Source: Clytia hemisphaerica (taxonomy: Eukaryota > Cnidaria > Hydrozoa > Leptothecata > Clytiidae). Taken from it: a DNA stretch of 64,000 nt. The DNA lies in the NCBI GenBank assembly GCA_902728285.1, contig CACVBU010000865.1, positions 3,301,008 to 3,365,007 of the forward strand. The letters are read 5' to 3'. Positions 32,110 through 43,437 of the stretch are shown in pieces. The notes beneath the pieces are model-generated. The model was given only the letters and a program-made list of their open reading frames with translations, was not told the origin of the DNA and did no database searches. Position 1 is the first letter of the stretch, and each line of letters starts with the position of its first letter. The position numbers and the translations under genes were made by a program.

Positions 32110-33267
32110 GTCAAAAGATATGAAACAAAGTTATTAGCTGATTGACGTCTAAAAAGGCTATTTTCTGCTGTTTTCTGCTGTTTTTTTGGGGTCAATCACT
32201 TATTAACTTTGTATCATAACTTTATATTGAATAAATATTTTAGTGAAATTTCTTCACAGTGATGACCTCCTAAGATCAAAGAATCTCTCCAGTGAAAATG
32301 AAAGTTATAGCACTTTTCCACAAGATCTTCATTTTTTTCTTCTTCATTTTCATCTTCGATTTTAGAATTTTTTTTAAAACTTTTTTATTTCGAATTGTTC
32401 CACTCACAAATATATCTCCAACGATACCAAATTTATAAAGATTGAAGAATTTCTTCAAAAGTTATACGTATAAGAGTGCACACTTATCGTGAACAGACTT
32501 TAATTTTTTGGGATGTATTATGTATCGGACATGAGAAAGATGTCTAGGGGGGAACGCTTATGACGAGGTTTCCAGCGAAACTAACAAAAGAGGAATATAA
32601 TTTCTATGGCATTAATTGCTCTGCAAGTGGCACAATTTTTGTCTGACCATTTTTTTTTGCCCACCCTGTATATAGACTGACTAAAAAGTTAGAAAAATAT
32701 TTTGAAAAAAGGAGTGTAAAAAATTTGTGAAAACAGTTAACAGCAAGTCAACAATAGAAAAGTGTGGAAAAAACTCTAATTTTTTATTCCTGCAGTTTTC
32801 TTGCTTTTATTGGGTTTATTTTAAGGGTGTATTAACGCACTTACGAACAACAAAATATGGAAATATGTAATTACGTCAATCAAGCAAGTTTCTTGCGTCA
32901 ATGAAAAAGAAAATAATCTAGGAAAGTGTTGAAGATTTACAAATCAAAGAACGAATGTGTGCCAGCTGGGAAGAATACTGTAAGAAAATTTCAGGATGAT
33001 TTTCCCGAAAGAATAATCATTCTTATAAAAAAACCGTGTAACAAAAACTTTCAACCACGGTTTCTTTAAGATAAAGGAAACTTTTAGGCCCATTCTACAA
33101 GGGAAAACCTCAACATGTCAATGTGTTGTAGCATTACAGATTATTGTACAGGAAAATTAGCCAATATCATATCTCAAGTTGAACCATTACACATTTACAT
33201 TTTATTAGAACACCTAAAATTTGGCTGAGCTTGGATGTGCTTATTTTTTTAGGAATTTTCAGCCTAA
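32110..33267 (+). repeat. Long dispersed repeat copy 2 (empty YR site)
   Basis: 1,158 bp matching 18336-18733 joined to 24457-25611. The junction at GGGATGT|ATTATG (32516/32517) is the unoccupied equivalent of the YR insertion. Lacks ~390 bp present in copy 1 and has small extra segments of its own (near 33115-33145). Its own class is unknown; no terminal repeats or coding content recognised. Confidence 0.85.
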
Positions 33268-34022
33268 AATGTTCTTAAATGCGTTCTTAATTTTTTCAGA
33301 CTTCTCTAAATCGACAATATCATGCAAAATAAAGAGCACTTAAAATTGGTAAAATTCGGACACTATTTGACTCTCGATTTTAGAAAACCAATCATTAAGT
33401 TCGGTTAAAACTACTTGAAAAGAGGAAAAATCGTAAATTCTTCTCATTTTTTTCCAAAATCAGGCTGGGTATGTTCTTACGATGTTTTTAATTTTTCGAT
33501 GGATTTCAGCCTCAATGTTCTTATAAACTGGGTTCTGATAATAAAAAAACGTGTAGTTGCGTGATTTTAATAAGAACAAGCTATATGAGAACATAAGGCT
33601 TTAATGGTCAAAATACTAAGAATCTTGTTAAAAACATTTTAAAGGTTTTTGGCCCAGCGCGGTTAGCGTAAGGGCCTTTCATTTGCACTGTGCCCGCTGT
33701 AAGTAACTCGCATGGTAGACGGAGCTCGTTTCATTATTTGAGGAAAACAATGATTACAGGCTAATCATCAATTCTTTGCCGCGGAAAGTCATGTGATATA
33801 CTTTTCAACCAATCACTATGGTTTAACTCACTAAAAGAATTTGTTTACCGATAAGACAATGTTAATCTTTAGTAAGTGTGATCTAATTCTGCTCAAACCT
33901 TATGGAGCTCATGGATTCTGTCTTGTTTTTATCTTTGACGTTTGACTGCTTCAGACACACGTTTTTTTACCAGTTGTAACTATGCTGTTAAAAATTGAGA
34001 CCCTGTTGATCCTGTCCAGCTG
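33268..34022. other. No gene; dispersed repeat words
   Basis: Contains ATGTTCTTATAAA and AAAAAACGTGTA words near 33510-33560 that recur near 25400-25435, 33020-33050 and 48340-48380, suggesting an eroded repeat family. A GGTTAGCGTAAGGG stretch near 33661 faintly recalls a tRNA D-arm, but no B box follows. Confidence 0.4.
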
Positions 34023-34165
34023 CTGTATTTATTACAAATAGTGCAAATACAAACATCCATCCATATCATTATTGATGCTGAAAGTAGTTTTTCCAGCTGA
34101 TCCTGTGGGTATTTATTACAAATAGTGCAAATACAAACATTCATATCATTTGATGCTGACTGAAG
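34023..34165. repeat. Two-copy tandem duplication, ~83 bp
   Basis: TATTACAAATAGTGCAAATA and the following ACAAACATYCAT recur with starts at about 34028 and 34111, each followed by a TTGATGCTGA block. Confidence 0.75.
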
Positions 34166-34674
34166 TTTCTTGCTCAATCGCGAATCTGCTCCCTGCTATC
34201 ATCATATACATTTCTTTCAAAAGGTAATTAATTAAATCATTGAGATATTTTTTTAATATAGGCGACTATAAAAAATATGTTCTGTTTGTGTCAGCCGACC
34301 GACAAAGAAGTTGGCAGACAAAGATTCCAAGTCTGACAAGTCGGAAAATTGTTGCAATTTTTCATTGAAAGAGCGAATGAATACTAAAAACTATACTTTG
34401 AAATCACCTAATTTACTACCGTCATCCTCTACATCATTTACAGTCCAGTTACAACAATCACACCACCATCTTCAAGACTTGGCTGGTCGCGCAAAATGAA
34501 TAATAAAGAAATGGCGGCCTCAAATTGAAATTGAAACCGTGCACACCAAATTGCCAGATAAACTGGAATACAAATACCGTTTTAGTTACAAGAAAAATTT
34601 GTAAAAGCGTGCTTGGCCATTGTCGAACAGTTATTAGCCTGCAATCGCGACACGAAAATGTAATTCGGGTCTAA
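34166..34674. other. No recognisable gene
   Basis: Small open frames without domains. The last three bases (TAA) are the left duplication of the next element. Confidence 0.45.
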
Positions 34675-35247
34675 GGGGAGCCGTCCATATTCATTTGACA
34701 AACAAAACGTCACATTGACGTTATGAGGGGGTGGGGGGTTTTCAAAAGTTAGGTTTGACGTTATAAGAAATCAAAGGTATACCTTTTTGTGAAAATCGCG
34801 GATATTTGTAACCACCAACCACACTATACTTTATAAGCTTTCAAAAACATATTCGTGTATGAAGTACATGAAAATTTGCTGCTCGCATAATCCCATTGGT
34901 TTGGGCTATGATATCATTACATCATATTTTCATTGTTTGCGCGATCGAGCGAACCACATCGCACAAGTGGGCAAAGAAGGTGGTACGCCTAAAGCACGGC
35001 ACCGACCTAGCGCCAAGTGGAGCTTTTAATTTCTTTTTAAATAAAGGTCATTAGTTAAAAGAACACATACACACACGGGTACAACCAAGTACGGACTTTG
35101 CGACGGAACGGGAAAACTTTGATGAAAAAAGGCTACAACTTTTGGTATACATCAGTACATCGCTTGACGTTATCTGTGGGGGTGGGGGGTTCAGAGGATT
35201 AGTCAATTTGACGTTTCGAGTTGTCAAATGAATATGGACGGGTCCCC
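34675..35247. mobile_element. PIF/Harbinger-like MITE
   Basis: 573 bp flanked by TAA (34672-34674, 35248-35250). Inverted ends GGGGAGCCGTCCATATTC and GGGGACCCGTCCATATTC, each continuing ATTTGACAA, so 26 of 27 positions agree. A 3-bp TWA duplication and a run of G at the tip are the PIF/Harbinger signature. Subterminal words GACGTTATGAGGGGGTGGGG and TGTGGGGGTGGGGGGTT face each other. No transposase is encoded. Confidence 0.85.
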
Positions 35248-35304
35248 TAATGAACATGGACGGTTTCCACATCCATACAAATCTTTCGCCCGCGGGCACT
35301 GCTT

Positions 35305-35473
35305 GGTGCGCCATCCATATAGTACGTACGCAGTGAAGGGGGAGAGGGGGTTTAGCAAAAGCGTACATCTATTGTTTAAATGACATTATTTCTATTGTTT
35401 TCTGCGTACAAGGGGGGAGGGGGTATCAAATTTTTGGAAAATCTTTGCGTACGTACTATATGGACGGCCCCCT
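35305..35473. mobile_element. Second short Harbinger-like element
   Basis: Inverted ends around CCATATAGTACGTACGCA (35317-35334 and inverted at about 35443-35462), with outer GGGGGCCGTC at the right. The outer tip resembles GGGGAGCCGTC of the neighbour just to the left. The target duplication is unclear. Confidence 0.6.
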
Positions 35474-36492
35474 TACTATTTAAGCAAGTTTGAGAGCTTA
35501 CAGAAACCAGTCCTTCGTTTCACTCTGTATGTAATCATGAAATAAAACAATAACAAAATGACACTCTTGTGCGCTCGTAAAAAAAGTAATGGCTGTGGTT
35601 TTGACGCGAACGGAACATATTTTCGATTGCCGTCATACACCAAAACAATATATTTGGAATGGCTAGCAAATAGTGTCTATTAAATAGACTGTGCAGCTTC
35701 CTTTTAATGTTGTTGCTTGGAGAACGTAGCAATAATGTCGGTCGGACCCCTCCACACCTTTCCCGTAATTCTGGTTTTCTGGATTTTTTTTCTGCAGTCT
35801 TTGCACTCCATCGCTTTTTAAAAGAGAGGTAAACAAACCCAATTTTGCTTGCTTTTCCTTAGGGAAGAGTGGTTTTTGGCCTTTTTCTTAACTTCTATTG
35901 CATGGAATTTTTGAAAACTTCAGTATGCTTTTACTACCAGTCAGCAATGCTCAAAGATAAAGATAACAATTTTTACGTTTGCTCTGAAAATAGTTTGTCT
36001 TACTTTAGTGTGTGATCAAAATGACACAGTCTGAGACTAGATGGCATAATGTTTAATCTATTTCTGGTTTAAAACAATGGATGTAGTAATATGTATTAAA
36101 AAATTCCAGAATGACCCTATTAAGCGCTCCCTAAGCGCTGCACCTATAGATTTTTTTTTCAAAATAAGTGCTACACCTAGAATCCAATGCAAAGCGGCGC
36201 TTATTAGAAAATCAAGAAAAATAAAGCCGCGCTTATTAGAACATAAAGAAAAATGAAAAACAAATGTTTTTTACTCATATTCTACTGTCATCAATTCGTT
36301 TAACAAAACGCATTAAATTTTTCTACTGAAACATAATCTTTTAAAATATATTCCATTTTTTCTAGTGCTCACTCGAATAATTAATGACAAGAAAGAAATC
36401 CTATCTTTATTCCAATCCTTTACAGGTGAGTTAACTATGTTTTATTAACCGCAAGTTGTATTTAATTGAAGGGGAAGTCGAGTACATTTTAA
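35474..36492. other. No recognisable gene
   Basis: AT-rich; includes a gcgcttattaga word repeated near 36195 and 36225. No coding evidence. Confidence 0.45.
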
Positions 36493-36556
36493 ATGGAAGA
36501 AATTTTTGTGGCATTCAATTTCGTGGTTGACACCCAAAACCACAAAAATTTCTTCC
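36493..36556. repeat. Perfect 17-bp-arm hairpin
   Basis: GGAAGAAATTTTTGTGG and its exact complement are separated by about 30 bp. Probably a remnant of a very short MITE. No function can be assigned. Confidence 0.8.
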
Positions 36557-36863
36557 CTCTGATCAAAAACAAAAAATGGACGGGGTCTTTCTTTCTATTT
36601 ACTGTAATACTTAAAACTTAAAATTGCATTTTAGGGCTGCTTAAAATAATTTGAAATTTTTGTTTTCTCTTTCGAATTTTGATTAAATGTGGATGGGGGA
36701 GGCTCCATTATAAAATAAACTTTGTGATGAAAAAATTTACACCCCTCCTATCTCTCTCTCTTTCTCTCTAAAATTAGGCACAAAAGACAAGGACATGAAT
36801 AGAAAAATAGACTCATTAGCAGTATTCAGAAGTCCCTGAAAAATTATTCGCCTGCCTTTTTAG

Positions 36864-37498
36864 GGGCTTATAATCTTATCGAGTTATAAAATATCGAGCT
36901 GGTCTTCGAATTATGAAGCATGACGTCATGCTTCGAGTTATGACTATTTCCTAACTCAATGAATCTGTTTATGAAATAAGGTATCGAGTTATTTAACTCG
37001 ATGGATTAGGTTTTACATTACTAATGAAATAAAGTCACCGAGTTACTTTAATGGGATAAACTTTCGCGGGGATTAAATTTCGCGGATTTCGCGGATTTGG
37101 GTGTCATCCGCGAAAATCCGCGAAATTAAGTCCCTATGGAAATTTGGAAGGGCCTCTTCCGCAAAATATTTCTAAACAAAACTCAAAATATGTCAGATAA
37201 ATACTATTTGAATGGTTACTTGCATCAAAGAAGCGCTAATAATGTGTATTTCAACAACCAACATGCATGGATTTGGCAGTAAAAGCCACAAAATCGTGAA
37301 AATATTGCCACCTGCAAAATTGAGTCCCAGTGAAATTTTTGAAATTCGCGGATAGTCCCAACCGCAAAATTTAATCCCCGCGAAAGTTTATCCCATTAAA
37401 GAACATAACTCGATAAGTTAGTGTTTAAAATAAGTCATCGAGTTACACAACTCGAAAATATGTAACTCGATTTTCTTAACTCGAAGATAATAACTCCC
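36864..37498. mobile_element. MITE with reiterated TAACTCGA and 9-bp duplication
   Basis: Flanked by CCTTTTTAG (36855-36863 and 37499-37507), a perfect 9-bp duplication. Ends GGGCTTATAATCTTATCGAG and inverted GGGAGTTATTATCTTCGAG. ATCGAGTTA/TAACTCGAT words recur about ten times through both halves. The centre (37046-37401) is a separate element inserted later. A 9-bp duplication suggests a Mutator-like source. Confidence 0.85.
37046..37401. mobile_element. Nested MITE with CTTTCGCGGGG ends
   Basis: Inverted ends CTTTAATGGGATAAACTTTC followed by GCGGGGATTAAATTT, perfect for about 35 bp. CGCGGAT/ATCCGCG words fill the flanks. TTAA or TA is the likely duplication but is absorbed in the palindromic ends. 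The word AAACTTTCGCG links it to the element at 17719-18149. Confidence 0.85.
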
Positions 37499-37507
37499 CC
37501 TTTTTAG

Positions 37508-39386
37508 GAGAGAATAGCAATTCAATAAGAAATTGACGTTTCATATTTTCTTTTTCGTTTTAGGAATCAACGCCGAAACCACCGATCTGTCGGTGGAGTG
37601 TATACCATACTACACAGCCAAACAGCCAATCAGCCAAACAGCCAAATCTTATTAAACTTACTCAGCTTACTAAACTGACTAAACTCAATCAGCTTACTCG
37701 GTTAACAATACCGTTTTAAAATATACATTGAAGTTTCCTGGGAGTTTCCTGTGTCATTTTTTTGTTCTTCCCTTCGCAAAGTAATCTTTAGGCGGAAAAT
37801 CATGATATCGATCGAAGCTTATCGTAGTTCGATCGGCAACTTTAATGGAACTAGGCAATTTGACCTTTGTTCAATATATCCATATATCGAGGTTTTAAGG
37901 TTGGCTCGTCACTTCCCAGTAAAGGGCTTTCTAGACTTCTTAAAACCTTCCCTTTTTTAGTAGAATCTTTCTAAAGTAAAAGAAAGTAGATCAGGGTTTT
38001 CGAATAGTGTTTTTCAAAAAGTCGAAATAAACTCTGAAATCTGAAATGAAGGTGCGTTTTAGCTCCGAACCAGGTAGAAGAATGTGCATGCTAAAATCAT
38101 TTTTATAAAAAGGCTTTTAAGCGAGAATGTTTTCAGGTAGCAAACTTAACGGAGGAACAGAGCATTTAATTTTTTTGTAGAACGCTATTTTTTTTCAAGG
38201 AGATAAAAAAAGCATTACTAATACATACGATGGAATAATTACAAGTAATACTAATAACTGTAAAATGAAAGATCTATGTTCTACAAAAAATAACTATTTC
38301 TTTAAAAGAAACTCCTACAGCTCTATTACAATAAACATTGCCTTACATTTCTTATAAAAAACGTACCTATTGGAAACACCTGAAAACACGGAATTTGACC
38401 CATGTGCTGTTATTTCTATTAAAAAACAATATCTGAAATACTACAGATTATACAGTGCCATCTACAAAACCTCTATAGAAGGGAGGCTGCGTACCAGAAA
38501 TATACATTTTAACAATATAAATATGAAAAACTATGTTCGAGAGGCCTTGAAGTGTCACGGGAATAGACCACTTGATGTCCGATTAATATTGTACATACAA
38601 TGAAAGACGTCTTATGCTGGGCCGTAATGCCGCCAGGCTACTTGTGTTTTTACATAAGTGTTTCCGTTTCATACGAGACAAATATTTCATATCAGTTATT
38701 GTGCTGTATAAGCAAAGACTTTGCAGGCTCTAATACACTCGATTTCTTAGGAAAATTGAAAAAAAAAAAGATCCCAAGGCTTCAAAAAATTTGGATGTTT
38801 TATAAACAAGATTCGCACAAATGCGACTAAATATTTCCCCTTACACTTGCAGATGGACTGCCTGATCGAAAAAAAAAAAAAAAACGTTTCAACTTGAGGC
38901 CATCCAGGCTTGCGCACCGCACTGGGCTTGACTTCAGTAACTTTCGAATTATTTATTATTTAAAGGTCTGATTGTAGCAGTTTAAGATTTTGAAAAAAAT
39001 GAAAACTCGACCCCAGGCCCAAAAATCAAATTTTCAAAAAAGAAATATGGTTTGTCTCTTAGCCTATCAGATTGCTTATATTTTTCAAATTCAGGAAAGG
39101 AAAACAAAATTCGAGTTATGGAGCCAAAAAAGGGGAACATTCGTTATATGGAGGTTTTTTATAAGAGTTTATTAGGAGATTTTCATGCTGCCAACGAATT
39201 TGTTCGAGTTAAGGAGACGTTCGAGTAATAGAGGTTCGAGTTATGGAGACTCTACTGTATTTAAAAAAGTAAGCTCATCTCCAGGATAAGATGATAAAAA
39301 CTTCGGGCATTACGATACGCTTATAAAAAAGTGAAAAAATAAAAAAATAGAAAAAAGGGCTCGGTACTGAAAGGGTTAACAGCGTA
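37508..39386. other. No recognisable gene
   Basis: AT-rich. Near 39096-39255 the words TTCGAGTTATGGAG and TTCGAGTTAAGGAG recur several times, an eroded repeat of motif-iterated type. Open frames at 37751-37960, 38370-38603 and 38600-38830 have no domain. Confidence 0.45.
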
Positions 39387-39517
39387 CACTCTTTTTTTAT
39401 AAGAACAATCAGGCTTAGACTGAAACAATATGTCTATTATTCTAGACAATAGAAAAAATAAGAACAAGCCTAGGCTTAACTCAAATTTCATGGTTCTTAT
39501 AAAAAAAGAGCGTTATG
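39387..39517. mobile_element. Short element with CTCTTTTTTTATAAGAAC ends
   Basis: CTCTTTTTTTATAAGAAC (about 39389) and its complement GTTCTTATAAAAAAAGAG (ending about 39513) enclose ~90 bp with palindromic TAGACAATAG words. The target duplication is not clear. Half-copies of the same tip occur elsewhere (15290-15320, 25415, 33015). Confidence 0.6.
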
Positions 39518-40317
39518 AGTGTTCATAACAAGAAAATGTCAAAGTGAGGAACGCTGCATATTGTAGTCATGTGTTTTAAAAATTACACTGAGTGTAAACC
39601 TCAGATTAAGCACAAAATGTATATTATATATGTATATAATGTATATTAAAAAATGTATAACAAAAGAACAGTAAAGCTAAGTTTGTTAAAAATCAAGGAA
39701 ACCAGCACAAATGGGATAGGCCAAATCAGCAGTTTTTATTGGAATCATAAAGGCAAAGGTCAAGGAATTGCATTGTGACCGTTTTGTCATTTTTTTGGCC
39801 ATGACTTCTTTAATGGGCCATTCAAAAAGTACGTTCGTCGCTGAGGGGGGTTAGCCAAAAAGCGAACGAAAACGAACAGGGGTAGGGGGCCAGAAATCTA
39901 AGATTAAAAACGAACGTTTCACACATTTCGTGTGCTTGGTTGAAATTACCTTGGATTACCTTCATGTTTATATTTATGTGGAAGTTTGTTGATATATGAA
40001 TCTCTTGACACCAATCTAATCCACAAAAGAGGAGATGCTTTATTCTATCGACCTCTTTGTCAAATTATGTCAACCTGAAAGTTTCCAATTCAGTCGAGTT
40101 GACAACCAAAACAGTCCAGAACATGCACCACATGGTGAGTTAAATTTTCTCAATAAAAATCGCACATTGATTAATCCTGACTAAAGGTTTTACACTATAG
40201 ACAAGAGTTCCGCCTCGCTGCACAAATGCCTCGCTGCACAAATCGATCGGGAGAGGCGTGGGCGTTATTAAGGGCGCAAAAAGGGCGTAAGTAGCCAAGG
40301 ATCGGAGAAATGCCTTT
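39518..40317. other. No recognisable gene; truncated MITE end
   Basis: Near 39815-39905, GGGCCATTCAAAAAGTACGT and GAACGAAAACGAAC words resemble one end of the Harbinger-like family at 34675-35473. No coding evidence. Confidence 0.4.
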
Positions 40318-40547
40318 TTAACTAATATTTCCCCTTATAGCGGGGAAATATTCAATAAAGCGCCGCAGGCGAAAAAAATTAACATTGTACTCATAGAAGG
40401 CGCTATAAACGTGCCGAAGGGCGCCAAATTGCCCAATTAAACATGAACAAAATTTTGGCGCCCCCTTGAAAAGCTCTTTTGGCGCCCCTCTCAGATCTTT
40501 CTGGGTGGTGCACTGCACACCCTGCACCCCCTGCCAGGCCGCCACTG

Positions 40548-40936
40548 ATTGTTTGATCATATTTAAAATGGCATGTTGAGTGCTATGGCCTTTTCTGAAA
40601 CCACAAAGAAGTTTAGAAAATTGAGGCTCGAAATGAACGTTGAGTTGATTTACAATCAAGCGTTCAAATATTTTTGATACAACTTTTTAAAACTAGGAAT
40701 AATGTCAGCAAGCTTAAGTCGATCGGGAAAAGTTCCAGATTCCACGCAATTGTTAAAGCACGTGGTCAAAAATGGTACACCGGTATTTGCAGCAATCTTA
40801 AGCATACGAGTCGGTATTGTCCCGCTTACAGATTTAGAATTGTTTAAGCTCAAAATGACCTTGAGAACTTCAGTCTCTTCAACCTTGGTGAAATCAAAAC
40901 ATTGGTCTGAATTTCGGTTTCGATTTATTCCTTTAA
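40548..40936 (-). pseudogene. LINE reverse transcriptase N-terminal part
   Basis: Minus-strand reading gives a fingers region (VILSLNNSKSVSGTIPTRML, FPDRLKLADIIPSFKK) and, after a frame change near 40690, LIVNQLNVHFEPQFSKLL and CGFRKGHSTQHAILNMI. The YxDD part is missing because the element ends against the GGCGCC-rich segment. Confidence 0.75.
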
Positions 40937-42307
40937 GGGCTCTGACCATAGTGAATTTTTCATAATTGCCGTGTTTAGAATGTGTTTTCTGATTGATGTA
41001 ACCAGAGGAATGTAAAGAGATGGAAAAACAGCTTCTTGAAAACAATGGAAAAACGGCTCGTCATATACCAGGTGTCTTGCCCTTAAGGGAGTTTATGTCA
41101 AGTAAATAGGTTTCTTTTGTTGTCGCTATAAAAAATCTGCATAATTAGCGTGTTGTGATAAAATTCTTTTGTTTCAAGCCTGATTATGCGCAAACTTTTA
41201 GGGCTTATATTTTGGGTACACCTCTCCTTTACGAAAAGGTACCTATATCTTCTTGCTCAGAATTTCCTAGCGATTCTTCTGATATAACCGCATCATGATC
41301 GCACCATAATATGGAAAGCTAGAGCTTGAGAAAATTATAACTACGTCTAGAATTTACTCGACTTCTGATAGTTTTACAAGAACCAATTTAGTATCATTGC
41401 GTTAAGAATTTCTTTTGCTATACATTGGTAAAAATATTGCTCATTATTCTTAAAAATTGAACTAGTAATCGGCAAAAAAAGAAAAACAAATTTTCATTTT
41501 TATCGTCAAATCATGTAGAAACCGTCCGATTTGTATGGCGAGCCGTCTTTTCTGGACTTTCATTTAATGACCTAATCAACGTTTTTACAATAGAATTTTC
41601 AATAGAAGTGATCGTTGAACTTTGAGTAATCAGAAAAGCTGTTTTTCCATCTCTTTACATTCCTCTGATGTAACCAACAAAACTATGGCATATTATACAT
41701 TTTCTGTTAGACAAACTATTCCTGAATCTGAAAATTTAAAAATTACATTGAAATAATTTGATGAAGAAGAAAATGAAGACTTTTGCGAGGAAGAGTATTT
41801 CAACTTTGAAGAGCTTAGTTTCGGCGAAGAAAAAACATTTTGAAAATTTTTTCGCAGTACTTAGATGGTGTATCTTTTACCGAACAATAAAAATTTTTGC
41901 GGAAAATTTTTGTAAATGCTTCTTTGTCTCGAAATCTGCAAAATAGTGGTTTTTCATCAGTTTTTCATCTGGATTTTGCTTAAAAAAACAGTCATAACTT
42001 TTGACACATCTTTTTAGAAAGATTTTCCGCAAAATTTAAAATAGTTCAATTCTTTGCAGACAGTGTAAAGAAATTTTGAAACAAAAAAGTTAATTACCCA
42101 TTAAAACTAAGCACTTTTTATAAAAGAGGGTGATGCAACATATTATTAACATCTTTTTAAAGTTCATAACGTCATTTTTGCAATTAAATTCTTATCGATT
42201 AAAAAGCAATTTATAAAGGGAATTCTTTGTTAAAAGTGTTAAGGAACCTGAAATATAACTTTTATGTTCAAATACCAAAATCAATTTTTGGACTATGGTA
42301 AGAGCCC
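40937..42307. mobile_element. TTAA-flanked non-autonomous DNA transposon, copy 2
   Basis: 1,371 bp between TTAA sites (40933-40936, 42308-42311), with ends GGGCTCTGACCATAGT / GGGCTCTTACCATAGT. Inverted relative to the copy at 23022-23732. After subtracting the nested element and its 9-bp duplication, about 699 bp remain, near the 711 bp of copy 1. It splits the LINE linker/RT frame. Confidence 0.9.
41004..41666. mobile_element. Nested element with AGAGGAATGTAAAG ends and 9-bp duplication
   Basis: 663 bp flanked by GATGTAACC (40995-41003, 41667-41675). Inverted ends AGAGGAATGTAAAGAGATGG followed by AAAAACAGCTT, about 31 bp. A 9-bp duplication suggests Mutator-like mobilisation. It is the youngest layer of a three-deep nest: LINE, TTAA element, this element. 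Confidence 0.9.
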
Positions 42308-42311
42308 TTAA

Positions 42312-43302
42312 TACTTGGATGATTTTGAAAAGTTAACTCAGAAATATCATCCGAATTCAGGGATGTAGATTGATTTGACCAAGATTGAATTTCAAGAGTT
42401 TCAGTGATCCTATTAAAATAAGTGTTAAAAATATTGGCAACATGTTCATCTGATGTATGTAAGACATCATTTTCTAGCAGTTGAATCTTTCCTTCAGCTT
42501 TGCAGTTTTTATTTGAAAATTTAGTTTTTATGGTATCCCAAAAATGTTTGGAATTTTGATTGTTTTTGCTGAAGAAAAGTTTATTTGCTTTTTTGTTCAA
42601 TCGAACAACCAAATTTCTCTCTAGCGATTGTAGATAGCTTTATCCTCAGGTTGTTTAGATTTTATAGCCACCGCTTTGAGATGGGACCTTATCATGATAG
42701 CGTTCCTGAGGAAGAGTGACATGAGGTTTGTTATTTGCCCTGAGAAATTTAGTTTTCAGTGGAGCATGCCTGTTTACAATATTATTAAAGACATTTTCAA
42801 ACTGATCCTAATTTTCAAAAATGTTACTGGAAATGTAATGTTCTAGTTCATATAAAAAATTATTTTTATTAAAATTTTTATAATCTCTATATTTGATAAT
42901 TTTCGGAGATAATTTCGTGTACTTGGTCTTAAGCACTGCATAAATTAGCCGATGGAAATCACTAAGCCCCGTTTCTACCGTGCCTGAACTTTTAGAAAGA
43001 TTTTTAGAATTTTTTAGGATTAGATCTATACACGTTCCTTTTTCAGATTTAAAACAGGTTTTTGTTTTGATGACATTCGACATGTCATTCAGTTCAAGGA
43101 AACGTGCCATTTTAGGATCGGTAGGTTCGAGGTTTTAAAATCCTCAATGACTATGATGTTATTATAGTCTACTTCATAGAAGTGTATAGCGTTAGATAAA
43201 GTATCAAAAAATAAATCAATATTAATTCTATCGGGTCTGTTAATATTAAATACTAGCAGTTTATCCTTCCTAAGCCTTAGTTCTACTGGGAGAATATGTA
43301 AA
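42312..43302 (-). pseudogene. LINE endonuclease C-terminal and linker region
   Basis: 43302-43110 reads LRLRKDKLLVFNINRPDR and HFYEVDYNNIIVIEDFK, an endonuclease segment. 43110-42808 gives KGTCIDLILKNSK and GLSDFHRLIYAVLK, the conserved end of the fold with the catalytic SDFH-type histidine. 42612-42312 gives the helical linker (SKHFWDTIKTKF, HVANIFNTYFNRITETL). Frame changes separate the parts. Confidence 0.7.
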
Positions 43303-43307
43303 GCAGG

Positions 43308-43437
43308 TGAAATATTTTACGTGTTGTCTCAATGACTTTCTTTAGAGGACTGTGATAAACAAAATTAACAAAAGCACTAAATAGGTCTCGATTAGTCTCG
43401 ATGACCTAAAACAATATAATACAATAAAAATATCACA
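43308..43437 (-). repeat. BEL/Pao 3' LTR
   Basis: 130 bp, TGAAATATTTTACG to AATATCACA on the plus strand, matching 47816-47945. Downstream LTR in the element's own orientation. Confidence 0.92.

Noticed and set aside
18336..33267. The two long repeats as LTRs of one element
   Set aside because: They do not have TG...CA ends, no target duplication flanks the pair, and the sequence between belongs to several other elements.
33655..33720. tRNA-derived SINE head
   Set aside because: A weak A-box-like word without a B box or cloverleaf.
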